A stretch of 27,868 bases of DNA, from assembly GCA_030151225.1 (NCBI GenBank), contig JASLEG010000294.1, positions 1 to 27,868 on the forward strand. The letters run 5' to 3'. Below the pieces are notes generated by a model that saw only the letters and a list, made by a program, of their open reading frames with translations, was not told the DNA's origin and searched no databases. Of this stretch, positions 1 to 7,565 are shown in pieces. The translations under genes and the position numbers were made by a program. The stretch's first letter is position 1, and the number at the start of each line of letters is the position of its first letter. This DNA is from Burkholderia sp. Lineage in GTDB: Bacteria; Pseudomonadota; Gammaproteobacteria; Burkholderiales; Burkholderiaceae.

Positions 1-426
1 CCAGACCTTGCCGGCGGTTTCCGGATCCTGAACGGTGATCAATGACGCATTCGCCACCTTCTGCATGTTCTTCGCGCAAGGCGTGTCGAACGGGATCAGT
101 GGCGGAGGCAGCATGCTGTCGACCGGCAACTGAGCCAGTCGCCCCTCGTCGTCGACCTGATAGATCTCCCAGACCTGATTGACCTCGTAGAACACGTACA
201 CGTATCCGCCCCGCAGGCTGCGTACCGTGTAATGCGCCTCGGCCGTTTTCCCGAGCGCAATCGCCGGCTCCGGATCGCCCACCGACTCGGCAGCCTTCGG
301 CGCCGCTGGTGTTGTCGGCGGTGTCCCTGGGCGCGCCAGAAACGCCTTTTCCGGCGCGATGCCATAACGCGTCAGCAAAATCGGCAAGCCTTGTTTTTCG
401 CAATACGGGCACGGTGGGAAGGTCAT
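1..426 (-). CDS. VasX-type T6SS effector, N-terminal part (runs off left edge)
   Basis: The reverse strand is open from ATG at 426 to the window edge, giving 142 residues. The protein begins MTFPPCPYCEKQGLPILLTR and later reads LRGGYVYVFYEVNQVWEIYQ. A CPxC pair close to the start, then GLPILxxRY, then an LRxGYVYVF...WEIY segment, is the pattern I know from the VasX N-terminal region, found in large type VI secretion effectors (BTH_I2691-like family) with C-terminal membrane-acting or other toxin regions. Only the N-terminal region is visible, so the toxic activity cannot be read. An in-frame stop (TGA at 450-448) lies just upstream and there is no other ATG between, so the start is well fixed, although no strong ribosome binding site is seen. 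The proline/alanine-rich insert at residues 30-60 looks like a linker. Family assignment is from motif memory, not a search. Confidence 0.75.
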   Translation of the reverse strand, partial: MTFPPCPYCEKQGLPILLTRYGIAPEKAFLARPGTPPTTPAAPKAAESVGDPEPAIALGKTAEAHYTVRSLRGGYVYVFYEVNQVWEIYQVDDEGRLAQLPVDSMLPPPLIPFDTPCAKNMQKVANASLITVQDPETAGKVW

Positions 427-928
427 GAATGAGCCCGATAGGACGAGTCAGATAAATCCCGAGAGATCGAAAATGCGTCGTGTGAATGGACACATTTCGG
501 CCGCCTGATTCTCTCTTTTCGATTCGCCCGGACACAACCCGGTCGCGCGCAAGTGTCGCAGTGCTCAATACCGTTTGAGCGGCAATTTCTTATGGCCGAA
601 TACAGCGTGTTTCGGCATTCTGATTCGGCCGAGACCGCAACGACCAACGCATCACTCCGGCCACCGGCGCTCGGTCGCGACGAAGGTTGTTGAATTCCTC
701 ACTCCCAAAGGAGCAGTCACATCAGCCCGACAATCCAACCCGAAAAACATGCGCAAACGATTCGTCCGAAGTCGTGGTGCGCTCACATGGGACGGCAATC
801 CAGGAAGCCACCGGTAGTCACCGCAGAAGACATGACGCGAATGAAAGCTGCGGCGAAAAAGCCCTGCAAACGGCGACCGCCGGAAATGCCGGTGCAAGAA
901 GAGCACTGACACTCCTCCCCACCCCAAC
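427..928. other. Gene-poor intergenic stretch
   Basis: About 500 bases between the divergent vasX-like gene and the acnB promoter, with lower GC than the flanking genes and no convincing long gene. It holds short dyads: GCTCAA at 563-568 paired with TTGAGC at 575-580, and GCCGAA at 595-600 paired with TTCGGC at 611-616. Neither has a T-tract, so they are not clear terminators. The only coding candidate is the small reading frame ending at 909, listed separately. Confidence 0.5.
721..909 (+). CDS. Possible small ORF with non-standard start
   Basis: A reading frame of 62 codons plus stop follows a textbook Shine-Dalgarno sequence, AAAGGAG at 707-713, seven bases before an ATC codon at 721. The first ATG in this frame is at 787 and would give a 40-residue basic peptide beginning MGRQSRKPPVVTAEDMTRMK. 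The frame has no ATG, GTG or TTG at the position the ribosome site predicts, so either the start has mutated from ATG to ATC, translation begins at 787, or the frame is fortuitous. Composition is basic and proline-rich with no family I recognise. Third-position GC is only moderate, weaker than in the neighbouring genes. Low confidence. Confidence 0.2.
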   Translation: MSPTIQPEKHAQTIRPKSWCAHMGRQSRKPPVVTAEDMTRMKAAAKKPCKRRPPEMPVQEEH

Positions 929-979
929 TCTTATATAAGATATAAGACGTTTGACGCATCTCCCCATTCCGTTTAGAAT
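929..979 (+). promoter_or_regulatory. acnB promoter with TATAAGA operator-like repeat
   Basis: A -35 TTGACG (951-956) and -10 TAGAAT (974-979) are separated by exactly 17 bases, a good sigma-70 promoter whose transcript would start about 75 bases before acnB. Immediately upstream lies the perfect 12-base palindrome TCTTATATAAGA (929-940), running into a second TATAAGA so that TATAAGA occurs in tandem at 934-940 and 941-947. The position suggests a binding site for a regulator of central carbon metabolism; which one is not visible here. Confidence 0.7.
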
Positions 980-1059
980 CGCGGTCGAAGCAGTGCCCGG
1001 AACATTCCCGGAGCGCCCAAAAGGCCTTCGCCCTGAAACGCCATACAGCAGGTCCCCCC

Positions 1060-3645
1060 ATGCTTGAAAACTTTCGTGCTCACGTGGCCGCTCGCGCCGC
1101 GCTCGGTATCCCCCCCCTGCCGCTGACGGCCCAGCAGACCGCCGAGCTGGTGGAACTGTTGGCGAATCCGCCCGCCGGCGAAGAGCAGACGCTCGTCGAA
1201 CTGATCACCTATCGCGTGCCCGCGGGCGTGGACGAAGCCGCCCGCGTCAAGGCCGGCTTCCTGGCCGCCGTGGCCAAGGGCGAAACCGCCTCGCCGCTGA
1301 TCTCGCGCGAGCGCGCCACGGAGCTGCTCGGCACGATGCTGGGCGGCTACAACATCCAGCCGCTGATCGAACTGCTGTCCGACGAAGCCGTCGCCGCAGT
1401 GGCCGCCGAGGCGCTGAAGAAAACCCTGCTCATGTTCGACCAGTTCCATGACGTCAAGGAACTCGCCGATCAGGGCAACGTCCACGCCAAGTCCGTGCTG
1501 CAGAGCTGGGCCGACGCGGAATGGTTCACGAGCCGCCCGGAAGTGCCGGAAAGCCTGACCATCACCGTCTTCAAGGTCACCGGCGAAACCAATACCGACG
1601 ATCTGTCCCCCGCTCCGGACGCCACCACCCGCCCGGACATCCCGATGCACGCGCTGGCGATGCTGAAGAACGCGCGCCCCGGCATCACGCCGGAAGAAGA
1701 CGGCAAGCGCGGCCCGGTCAAGTTCATCGAATCGCTGAAGGAAAAGGGCCACCTGGTCGCCTACGTCGGCGACGTGGTCGGCACGGGCTCCTCGCGCAAG
1801 TCGGCCACCAACTCGGTGCTGTGGTTCACCGGCGAAGACATCCCCTTCGTGCCGAACAAGCGTTTCGGCGGCGTGTGCCTCGGCGGCAAGATCGCCCCGA
1901 TCTTCTACAACACGATGGAAGACGCCGGCGCGCTGCCGATCGAGCTCGACGTGTCGCAGATGGAAATGGGCGACGTGGTGGAACTGCGCCCGTACGAAGG
2001 CCGTGCGCTGAAGAACGGCGCGGTGATCGCCGAATTCCAGGTGAAGTCGGACGTGCTGTTCGACGAAGTGCGCGCCGGCGGCCGCATTCCGCTGATCATC
2101 GGCCGCGGCCTCACGTCGAAGGCGCGTGAAGCGCTGGGCCTGGCGCCGTCCACGCTGTTCCGTCTGCCGCAACAGCCGGCCGACAGCGGCAAGGGTTTCA
2201 CGCTCGCGCAGAAGATGGTCGGCCGCGCCTGCGGTCTGCCGGAAGGCCAGGGCGTGCGCCCGGGCACCTACTGCGAACCGAAGATGACCTCGGTGGGCTC
2301 GCAGGACACCACCGGCCCGATGACGCGCGACGAACTGAAGGATCTGGCCTGCCTCGGCTTCTCGGCCGACCTGGTCATGCAATCGTTCTGCCACACGGCC
2401 GCGTATCCGAAGCCGGTGGACGTGAAGACGCACCAGACGCTGCCGAACTTCATCAGCACGCGCGGCGGTATCGCGCTGCGTCCGGGCGACGGCGTGATCC
2501 ACTCCTGGCTGAACCGCATGCTGCTGCCCGACACCGTCGGCACCGGCGGCGATTCGCACACGCGCTTCCCGATCGGCATCAGCTTCCCGGCAGGTTCGGG
2601 CCTGGTGGCGTTCGCCGCGGCCACCGGCACGATGCCGCTGGACATGCCGGAATCGGTGCTGGTCCGCTTCAAGGGCAAGATGCAGCCGGGCGTCACGCTG
2701 CGCGATCTGGTCAACGCGATCCCGCTGTACGCGATCAAGGCCGGCACGCTGACCGTCGCCAAGCAGGGCAAGAAGAACATCTTCTCGGGCCGCATCCTCG
2801 AGATCGAAGGTCTGCCCGACCTGAAGGTGGAGCAGGCATTCGAGCTGTCGGACGCATCGGCGGAACGCTCGGCCGCCGGTTGCACGGTGCACCTGAACAA
2901 GGAACCGATCATCGAGTACCTGAACAGCAACATCACGCTGCTCAAGTGGATGATCGCCGAAGGCTATCAGGACCCGCGCAGCCTGCAGCGCCGCATCGCT
3001 GCCATGGAACAGTGGCTGGCCGATCCGCAGCTGCTCGCTCCGGACGCGGACGCCGACTACGCGGCCGTGATCGAGATCGATCTGGCCGACATCCACGAGC
3101 CGATCGTGGCCTGCCCGAACGATCCGGACGACGTGAAGACGCTGTCGGACGTGGCCGGCGCGACGATCGACGAAGTGTTCATCGGCTCGTGCATGACCAA
3201 CATCGGTCACTTCCGCGCCGCATCGAAGCTGCTCGAGGGCAAGCGTGACATCCCCGTGAAGCTGTGGGTGGCGCCGCCCACCAAGATGGACCAGAAGCAG
3301 CTGACCGAGGAAGGCCACTACGGCGTGTTCGGCACGGCCGGCGCGCGTACCGAAATGCCGGGCTGCTCGCTGTGCATGGGCAACCAGGCACAGGTGCGCG
3401 AAGGCGCGACGGTGATGTCCACCTCCACCCGCAACTTCCCGAACCGTCTGGGCAAGAACACCAACGTGTATCTGGGCTCGGCGGAACTGGCGGCGATCTG
3501 CTCGCGTCTGGGCAAGATCCCGACCAGGGAAGAGTACATGGCCGACATGGGCGTGCTGAGCGCCAACGGCGACAAGATCTATCAGTACATGAACTTCGAC
3601 CAGATCGAGGACTTCAAGCAGGTCGCCGATACCGTGAAGGCATAA
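1060..3645 (+). CDS. acnB: Aconitate hydratase B
   Basis: A cytoplasmic [4Fe-4S] enzyme that interconverts citrate and isocitrate in the TCA cycle; AcnB enzymes in many proteobacteria also act on 2-methyl-cis-aconitate and bind mRNA when the cluster is lost. At 861 residues it has the AcnB length. The N-terminal HEAT-like region (about 1-160) and the swivel domain precede the catalytic core, the reverse of the AcnA domain order. Cluster ligands are visible: Cys711 in IGSCMTNIGH and Cys769/Cys772 in GCSLCMGNQ. The start is the ATG at 1060 just after a C-run, 80 bases downstream of the promoter; the ribosome site is weak (CAGGTC). It is monocistronic, convergent with the iron transport operon and closed by tandem hairpins after the stop. 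Identification is secure. Confidence 0.98.
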   Translation: MLENFRAHVAARAALGIPPLPLTAQQTAELVELLANPPAGEEQTLVELITYRVPAGVDEAARVKAGFLAAVAKGETASPLISRERATELLGTMLGGYNIQPLIELLSDEAVAAVAAEALKKTLLMFDQFHDVKELADQGNVHAKSVLQSWADAEWFTSRPEVPESLTITVFKVTGETNTDDLSPAPDATTRPDIPMHALAMLKNARPGITPEEDGKRGPVKFIESLKEKGHLVAYVGDVVGTGSSRKSATNSVLWFTGEDIPFVPNKRFGGVCLGGKIAPIFYNTMEDAGALPIELDVSQMEMGDVVELRPYEGRALKNGAVIAEFQVKSDVLFDEVRAGGRIPLIIGRGLTSKAREALGLAPSTLFRLPQQPADSGKGFTLAQKMVGRACGLPEGQGVRPGTYCEPKMTSVGSQDTTGPMTRDELKDLACLGFSADLVMQSFCHTAAYPKPVDVKTHQTLPNFISTRGGIALRPGDGVIHSWLNRMLLPDTVGTGGDSHTRFPIGISFPAGSGLVAFAAATGTMPLDMPESVLVRFKGKMQPGVTLRDLVNAIPLYAIKAGTLTVAKQGKKNIFSGRILEIEGLPDLKVEQAFELSDASAERSAAGCTVHLNKEPIIEYLNSNITLLKWMIAEGYQDPRSLQRRIAAMEQWLADPQLLAPDADADYAAVIEIDLADIHEPIVACPNDPDDVKTLSDVAGATIDEVFIGSCMTNIGHFRAASKLLEGKRDIPVKLWVAPPTKMDQKQLTEEGHYGVFGTAGARTEMPGCSLCMGNQAQVREGATVMSTSTRNFPNRLGKNTNVYLGSAELAAICSRLGKIPTREEYMADMGVLSANGDKIYQYMNFDQIEDFKQVADTVKA

Positions 3646-3657
3646 GCGCGGAATCGG

Positions 3658-3727
3658 ACCGCGGCGCGAATTTGGCGCCGCGGTGTCGCGAAACGGCGCC
3701 GTGGGCTGATGCCCGCGGCGCCGTTTT
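3658..3727 (+). terminator. Tandem hairpins, acnB terminator
   Basis: Two hairpins follow the acnB stop. The first has a perfect 10-base stem, ACCGCGGCGC (3658-3667) with GCGCCGCGGT (3675-3684), and no T-tract. The second pairs AACGGCGCCG (3692-3701) with CGGCGCCGTT (3716-3725) and ends in TTTT (3724-3727), a typical intrinsic terminator. Because the second stem is flanked by A residues on its left, it may also work for the convergent iron operon ending at 3750. Confidence 0.8.
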
Positions 3728-3749
3728 CATTCGGGGCGTGGTCAGGGCC

Positions 3750-4808
3750 TCAGGCCGGATAGATCACCGCCTCGCCCTCGATCACGGCCCGCACCGTGGC
3801 GCCCTCCACCGGCGCACGGTGCCCGGGCACGCTGGCGCGAAGCCACAACGGCTCCGGCGTGCAGGTCCGCAGGCTCAGGCCCGCATCGGGCCCGTTGAAG
3901 CGCACCGCGGTCACCACGGCGTCGAACCCGGCCGCCCCCGTCGCGGCTTCGCCGGCGGCCAGCACGCGCACCTGCTCGGGCCGCAGCATCGCCTCGCCGC
4001 CGCCCGGCGCGGCGGGCGCGCTCAGGCGCAGCACGCCGAGCCCGCATCGCGCGAACGCACCGCTCGCGTCCACGCTCGCCGGCACCATCACGGCATCGCC
4101 CACGAAGGCGGCCAGCTCGCGCGTGGCGGGCCGGCGGTACAGCGCCCGCGGCGTGTCGGCCTGAATCAGCCGCCCCTGCCACAGCACGGCCACCCGATCG
4201 CCAAGCGACATCGCCTCGGCCTGATCGTGCGTCACGAGCATCGCGGTGGCGCCGGCCGCGGCGAGCGCGTCGCGCACGGCATCGCGCGTCTCCACGCGCA
4301 GCGCGGCGTCGAGCGACGAGAACGGTTCGTCGAGCAGCACCACCGAGGGCGACGGCGCGAGCGCCCGCGCCAGCGCGACGCGCTGCTGCTGGCCACCGGA
4401 CAGTTGCTGCGGCGCACGCGACGCGTGGCTGGCCGACAGCCCCACCATCTCGAGCAATTCATCCACCCGATGCTGCACGCGCCGCTGCGCGCGCGGCAGG
4501 CCGAACACGATGTTCTCGGCCACCGACAGATGCGGAAACAGCCCGCCCTCCTGCGGCACGTAACCGATGCGGCGCCGCTCGGGCGGCCGATGCAGGCCCT
4601 GGCCGGCCACGGCCTCGCCACCGATCGCGATGCTGCCCGCATCGGCCCGCTCGAAGCCGCACACGAGACGCAGCAACGTGGTCTTGCCGCTGCCGGACGG
4701 CCCGAGCAGCGCGACCAGCGAGCCGCCGTCGATCGTCAGGTCGATGTCGTGCAGCACCGCGTGGGCGCCGAACGCCTTGCTCAGTTGCCGGATGCGGATG
4801 TCGCTCAT
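3750..4808 (-). CDS. fbpC: Ferric iron ABC transporter, ATP-binding protein
   Basis: The 352-residue ATPase drives import by the permease encoded just upstream. Walker A GPSGSGKTT is at 36-44, Q-loop Gln86, signature LSGGQQQR at 136-143, Walker B VVLLDEP at 156-162, D-loop Asp167 and the switch histidine in VTHD at 194. A C-terminal extension of about 120 residues with a TOBE-like region (RPEQVRVL and following) matches the FbpC/AfuC/PotA class. It is the last gene of the six-gene minus-strand cluster, 61 bases after the permease stop, without a strong ribosome site. Specificity for iron is inferred from the neighbouring binding protein; the ATPase alone could not be told from spermidine or thiamine transporters. 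Confidence 0.92.
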   Translation of the reverse strand: MSDIRIRQLSKAFGAHAVLHDIDLTIDGGSLVALLGPSGSGKTTLLRLVCGFERADAGSIAIGGEAVAGQGLHRPPERRRIGYVPQEGGLFPHLSVAENIVFGLPRAQRRVQHRVDELLEMVGLSASHASRAPQQLSGGQQQRVALARALAPSPSVVLLDEPFSSLDAALRVETRDAVRDALAAAGATAMLVTHDQAEAMSLGDRVAVLWQGRLIQADTPRALYRRPATRELAAFVGDAVMVPASVDASGAFARCGLGVLRLSAPAAPGGGEAMLRPEQVRVLAAGEAATGAAGFDAVVTAVRFNGPDAGLSLRTCTPEPLWLRASVPGHRAPVEGATVRAVIEGEAVIYPA

Positions 4809-4869
4809 GAACGGAAAGCCGGAAAGATCGGGATGACGAATGAATCGGGGAAAGGGCCGGGCACGCGCG

Positions 4870-6480
4870 TCACGTGCCGCGCAGCGCCGAGCGCCCGAAC
4901 AGCGAGAACAGCAGCCCGGTGGCCGCCAGCGACAGCCCCGTCAGCAAGGCCGCGTAGGGCGCGGCCGCCGCGAATGCGAGCGTCGAGGTGTCGGCCCAGA
5001 CCTGGGTGGCGAGCGTCTGCGTGTCGGTGGGCGACAGCAGCAGCGTGGCGTTCAGCTCGGTCGCCACGGACACGAACACGAGCGTGGCCGCCGAGCCGAG
5101 CCCCGGCGCCGCGAGCGGCAGCGTCACGCGGCGCAGCGTCTGCCACGGCGTGAGGCCCAGCGAGCGGGCGGTGTCCTCGAGCCGCGGCTGCGCCTGCATC
5201 AGCGCGGCGCGCGCGCTGACCAGCGCGATCGGCAGGAACAGCACGGCGTAGGCCAGCACCAGCAGCGTGGCGCTCTGATACAGGGGCCGCAGCCAGTGCA
5301 CGGCGAGCGTGACGATGGCCAGCGCGAACACCAGCCCCGGCACGCCCTGCGCGACGAACACGATGCGCTCGAGCAGCGTGGCGAGCGGCCCCGGATGGCG
5401 CGCGAGCAGGTGCGCCAGCGGCACCGCGAGCGCGGTGGCGAGCACCGCGGCCGCCAGGCCGTAGCCGATCGAGGTGAGCGTCGCGCCGGCCAGCAGCGCC
5501 GGCGACACCTCGGCCGGCGTGACCGCCGCGGCGCTCTGCTGGCAGAGCCAGTAGGCGATCATGCCGAGCGGCACGCCGAGCGTGGCGATCGCGAGCGCCG
5601 CGAAGCCGGCCACGACCGGCCAGCGCCACGCGCCGAGCCGGTAGCGCAGCGCGGCGCGATGCGTGCCGCGATCGACGCGTGCATAGCGCGCCCGGCCGCG
5701 CACGCGGAATTCGAGCGCGATGCCGACCAGGCACATCAGGATCAGCACGCTCGCGAGCAGCGACGCGCCGCCGGTATCGAAGCCGGTGCGGAATTCGGCG
5801 TAGATCTCGGTGGTGAAGGTGCGAAAGCGCAGCAGCTGGAACGCGCCGAATTCCGACAGCACGCCGAGCGCGACCATCAGCATGCCGCCGAGCAGTGCCG
5901 GCCGCAGTTGCGGCAGCACGACCCGCACGAACATCGCGCCGGATCCGCAGCCGAGCACGCGCGCGCTTTCCTCCTGCGCGGGATCGAGGTTGCGCAGCGC
6001 GGCCGCGACCGGCAGATAGACGAGCGGAAAGTACGACGAGGTGATCACCAGCAGCGCGCCGGCGAAGTCCTGCAGGTCGAGGCTCAGCGACACCCACGCG
6101 TAGCTCGAGATGAAGGCCGGCATCGCGAGCGGCGCGACGCAGCACACGGCCCAGATACGGCGCCCCGGCAACTGCGTGCGCTCGACGCACCACGCGGCCG
6201 CGGTGCCGAGCACGCCGCAGGCGAGCGTGGCCGTCACGGTGATCAGCAGCGTGTTGCCGAGCAGCTCGCCCACCAGCGGCCGGAACAGCAGCTCGCTCGC
6301 GTCGGCATGGCCGACCTCCACCGCGCGCCAGAAGGTGTAGAGCAGCGGGATCAGCACCAGCCACGCGCCGCACGACGCGGCCAGCACGAGCGCGACCGGC
6401 GCGCGACGCGCCGGGCGCGGCTTCGTCGCTCGCGTCATTCGCGCGGTCGCGTCCGGTGTCGTGTCGAGCAGCTCGTTCAT
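4870..6480 (-). CDS. fbpB: Ferric iron ABC transporter, fused double permease
   Basis: A 536-residue inner-membrane protein made of two fused permease halves, as in FbpB/AfuB/CysTW-like iron importers. Hydrophobic segments run from about residue 28 onwards, in two sets of roughly six. Each half has an EAA loop that would dock on the ATPase: EESARVLGCGS...VVLP at about 170-190 and EDTARSLGLTPWQTLRRVTLP at about 435-455. The start at 6480 lies 19 bases after the binding-protein stop and is preceded by a TGAGG ribosome site, so the two genes are almost certainly co-transcribed. The N-terminal 25 residues are polar and basic, as expected for a cytoplasmic tail. Confidence 0.92.
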   Translation of the reverse strand: MNELLDTTPDATARMTRATKPRPARRAPVALVLAASCGAWLVLIPLLYTFWRAVEVGHADASELLFRPLVGELLGNTLLITVTATLACGVLGTAAAWCVERTQLPGRRIWAVCCVAPLAMPAFISSYAWVSLSLDLQDFAGALLVITSSYFPLVYLPVAAALRNLDPAQEESARVLGCGSGAMFVRVVLPQLRPALLGGMLMVALGVLSEFGAFQLLRFRTFTTEIYAEFRTGFDTGGASLLASVLILMCLVGIALEFRVRGRARYARVDRGTHRAALRYRLGAWRWPVVAGFAALAIATLGVPLGMIAYWLCQQSAAAVTPAEVSPALLAGATLTSIGYGLAAAVLATALAVPLAHLLARHPGPLATLLERIVFVAQGVPGLVFALAIVTLAVHWLRPLYQSATLLVLAYAVLFLPIALVSARAALMQAQPRLEDTARSLGLTPWQTLRRVTLPLAAPGLGSAATLVFVSVATELNATLLLSPTDTQTLATQVWADTSTLAFAAAAPYAALLTGLSLAATGLLFSLFGRSALRGT

Positions 6481-6499
6481 CGCCTCACCCGCATGCGGC

Positions 6500-7528
6500 C
6501 TACAGCAGCCCGGCCTGACGCAGCAGCTTGCCGGCCGCGGCGTCGTCGCCGAGCTGCTCGACGCTCAGATGCGGCGGCTGCAGCTGGTCGAGCGGCTTGA
6601 GCAGCGGGTCCGGCGCCACGCCCGCGTGCAGCGGGTATTCGTAGCTGATGTGGCTCTGCGCCATCAGCGTCTGCGCGCGTTCGCCCACCAGATAGCCGAG
6701 GAAACGCTGCGCGCTCGCCGCGTCGTGCGCGTGCTTCAGGATCGCCGCGCCCGACACGTTGACGAGCCCGCCCGCATCGCCGTTCGCGAAGTGGTGCAGC
6801 GCGCTGCGCGTCGCCTTGTCGCCGAGCTCGGCATGCAGGCGCGCCCAGTAGTAGTTGTTGATCAGCCCGGTGGCCACGCCGCCGCGATTGACCGCCGCCA
6901 CCACGCCTTCGTCGTCGTCGAAGATCTGCGCGTTGGTCTTCAGGCCCTTCAGCCATTGCAGCGTGTCGGCCGGCCCCTTCAGCGCGATCACGGCGCCCAC
7001 CAGCGGCAGGAAGTCGGAATCGCTCGGCGCGATGCCCACCTTGCCCTTCCACTCGGGCTTCGCGAGATCGAACAGCGACACCGGCAACTGGTCCGGCTGC
7101 AGCTTCGCGACGTTGTAGACGAGCACGCTCTCGCGCGCGGTCACGCCCACCCACTGGCCGGTCGGCGAATCGAAGCGTGCGGGGATCGCCGCCAGCGTGG
7201 CGGCATCGACCGGCGCGAGCAGATGCTTTTCCTCCAGCAGCATCAGCTCGGGCGAATTCTCGGTGAAGTAGACGTCGGCCGGCGACGCGTCGCCCTCGGC
7301 CACGATCTGCGCGGCCAGCGCCGGGCCTTCGCCGTTGCGCACCTTGACCGCGATGCCGGTCTGCTTCTCGAAGTCCTTCGCGAGCAGGTTCATGACCTGC
7401 TCGTGCTGCGCGTTGTAGACGGTGATCGAGGCCGCGTGGGCGGTATTGGAAGCGCTCGCGGCGATGGCCAGCGACAGCGAGACGAGCTGCGCGCTCACAC
7501 GCAGCGCGCGAATCGGGGAAACGTTCAT
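6500..7528 (-). CDS. fbpA: Periplasmic ferric-binding protein
   Basis: A 342-residue extracytoplasmic solute-binding protein of the FbpA/AfuA/SfuA class. Residues 1-32 form a signal peptide ending AHA. The mature protein starts with SITVYNAQHEQ, where His42 corresponds to the iron-ligand histidine of FbpA, Glu94 lies in NSPELMLLE, and the tandem tyrosines Tyr226/Tyr227 in NNYYWARL match the paired iron-binding tyrosines. All the expected ferric ligands are therefore visible. The reading frame extends further upstream to 7645, but the signal peptide fixes the start at 7528. It lies 37 bases after the DyP peroxidase stop and 19 before the permease, and delivers Fe3+ from the periplasm to the fused permease. 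Confidence 0.93.
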   Translation of the reverse strand: MNVSPIRALRVSAQLVSLSLAIAASASNTAHAASITVYNAQHEQVMNLLAKDFEKQTGIAVKVRNGEGPALAAQIVAEGDASPADVYFTENSPELMLLEEKHLLAPVDAATLAAIPARFDSPTGQWVGVTARESVLVYNVAKLQPDQLPVSLFDLAKPEWKGKVGIAPSDSDFLPLVGAVIALKGPADTLQWLKGLKTNAQIFDDDEGVVAAVNRGGVATGLINNYYWARLHAELGDKATRSALHHFANGDAGGLVNVSGAAILKHAHDAASAQRFLGYLVGERAQTLMAQSHISYEYPLHAGVAPDPLLKPLDQLQPPHLSVEQLGDDAAAGKLLRQAGLL

Positions 7529-7565
7529 CAGAGGGTCCGTCGATAGGGAAAGGAGCGGGATCGCG

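Noticed and set aside
563..580. GCTCAA/TTGAGC dyad as an attachment site or terminator
   Set aside because: Six-base arms only, no T-run and no repeat partner elsewhere in the window.
973..3318. 781-codon open frame antisense to acnB
   Set aside because: It is a shadow of the strongly biased acnB codons; its His/Arg/Asp/Val-rich translation has no domain sense and acnB is certain.
4840..6600. 586-codon open frame on the plus strand opposite the iron permease
   Set aside because: Arg/Gln/His-rich low-complexity translation typical of the reverse of a GC-rich membrane gene; the minus-strand permease carries both EAA motifs.
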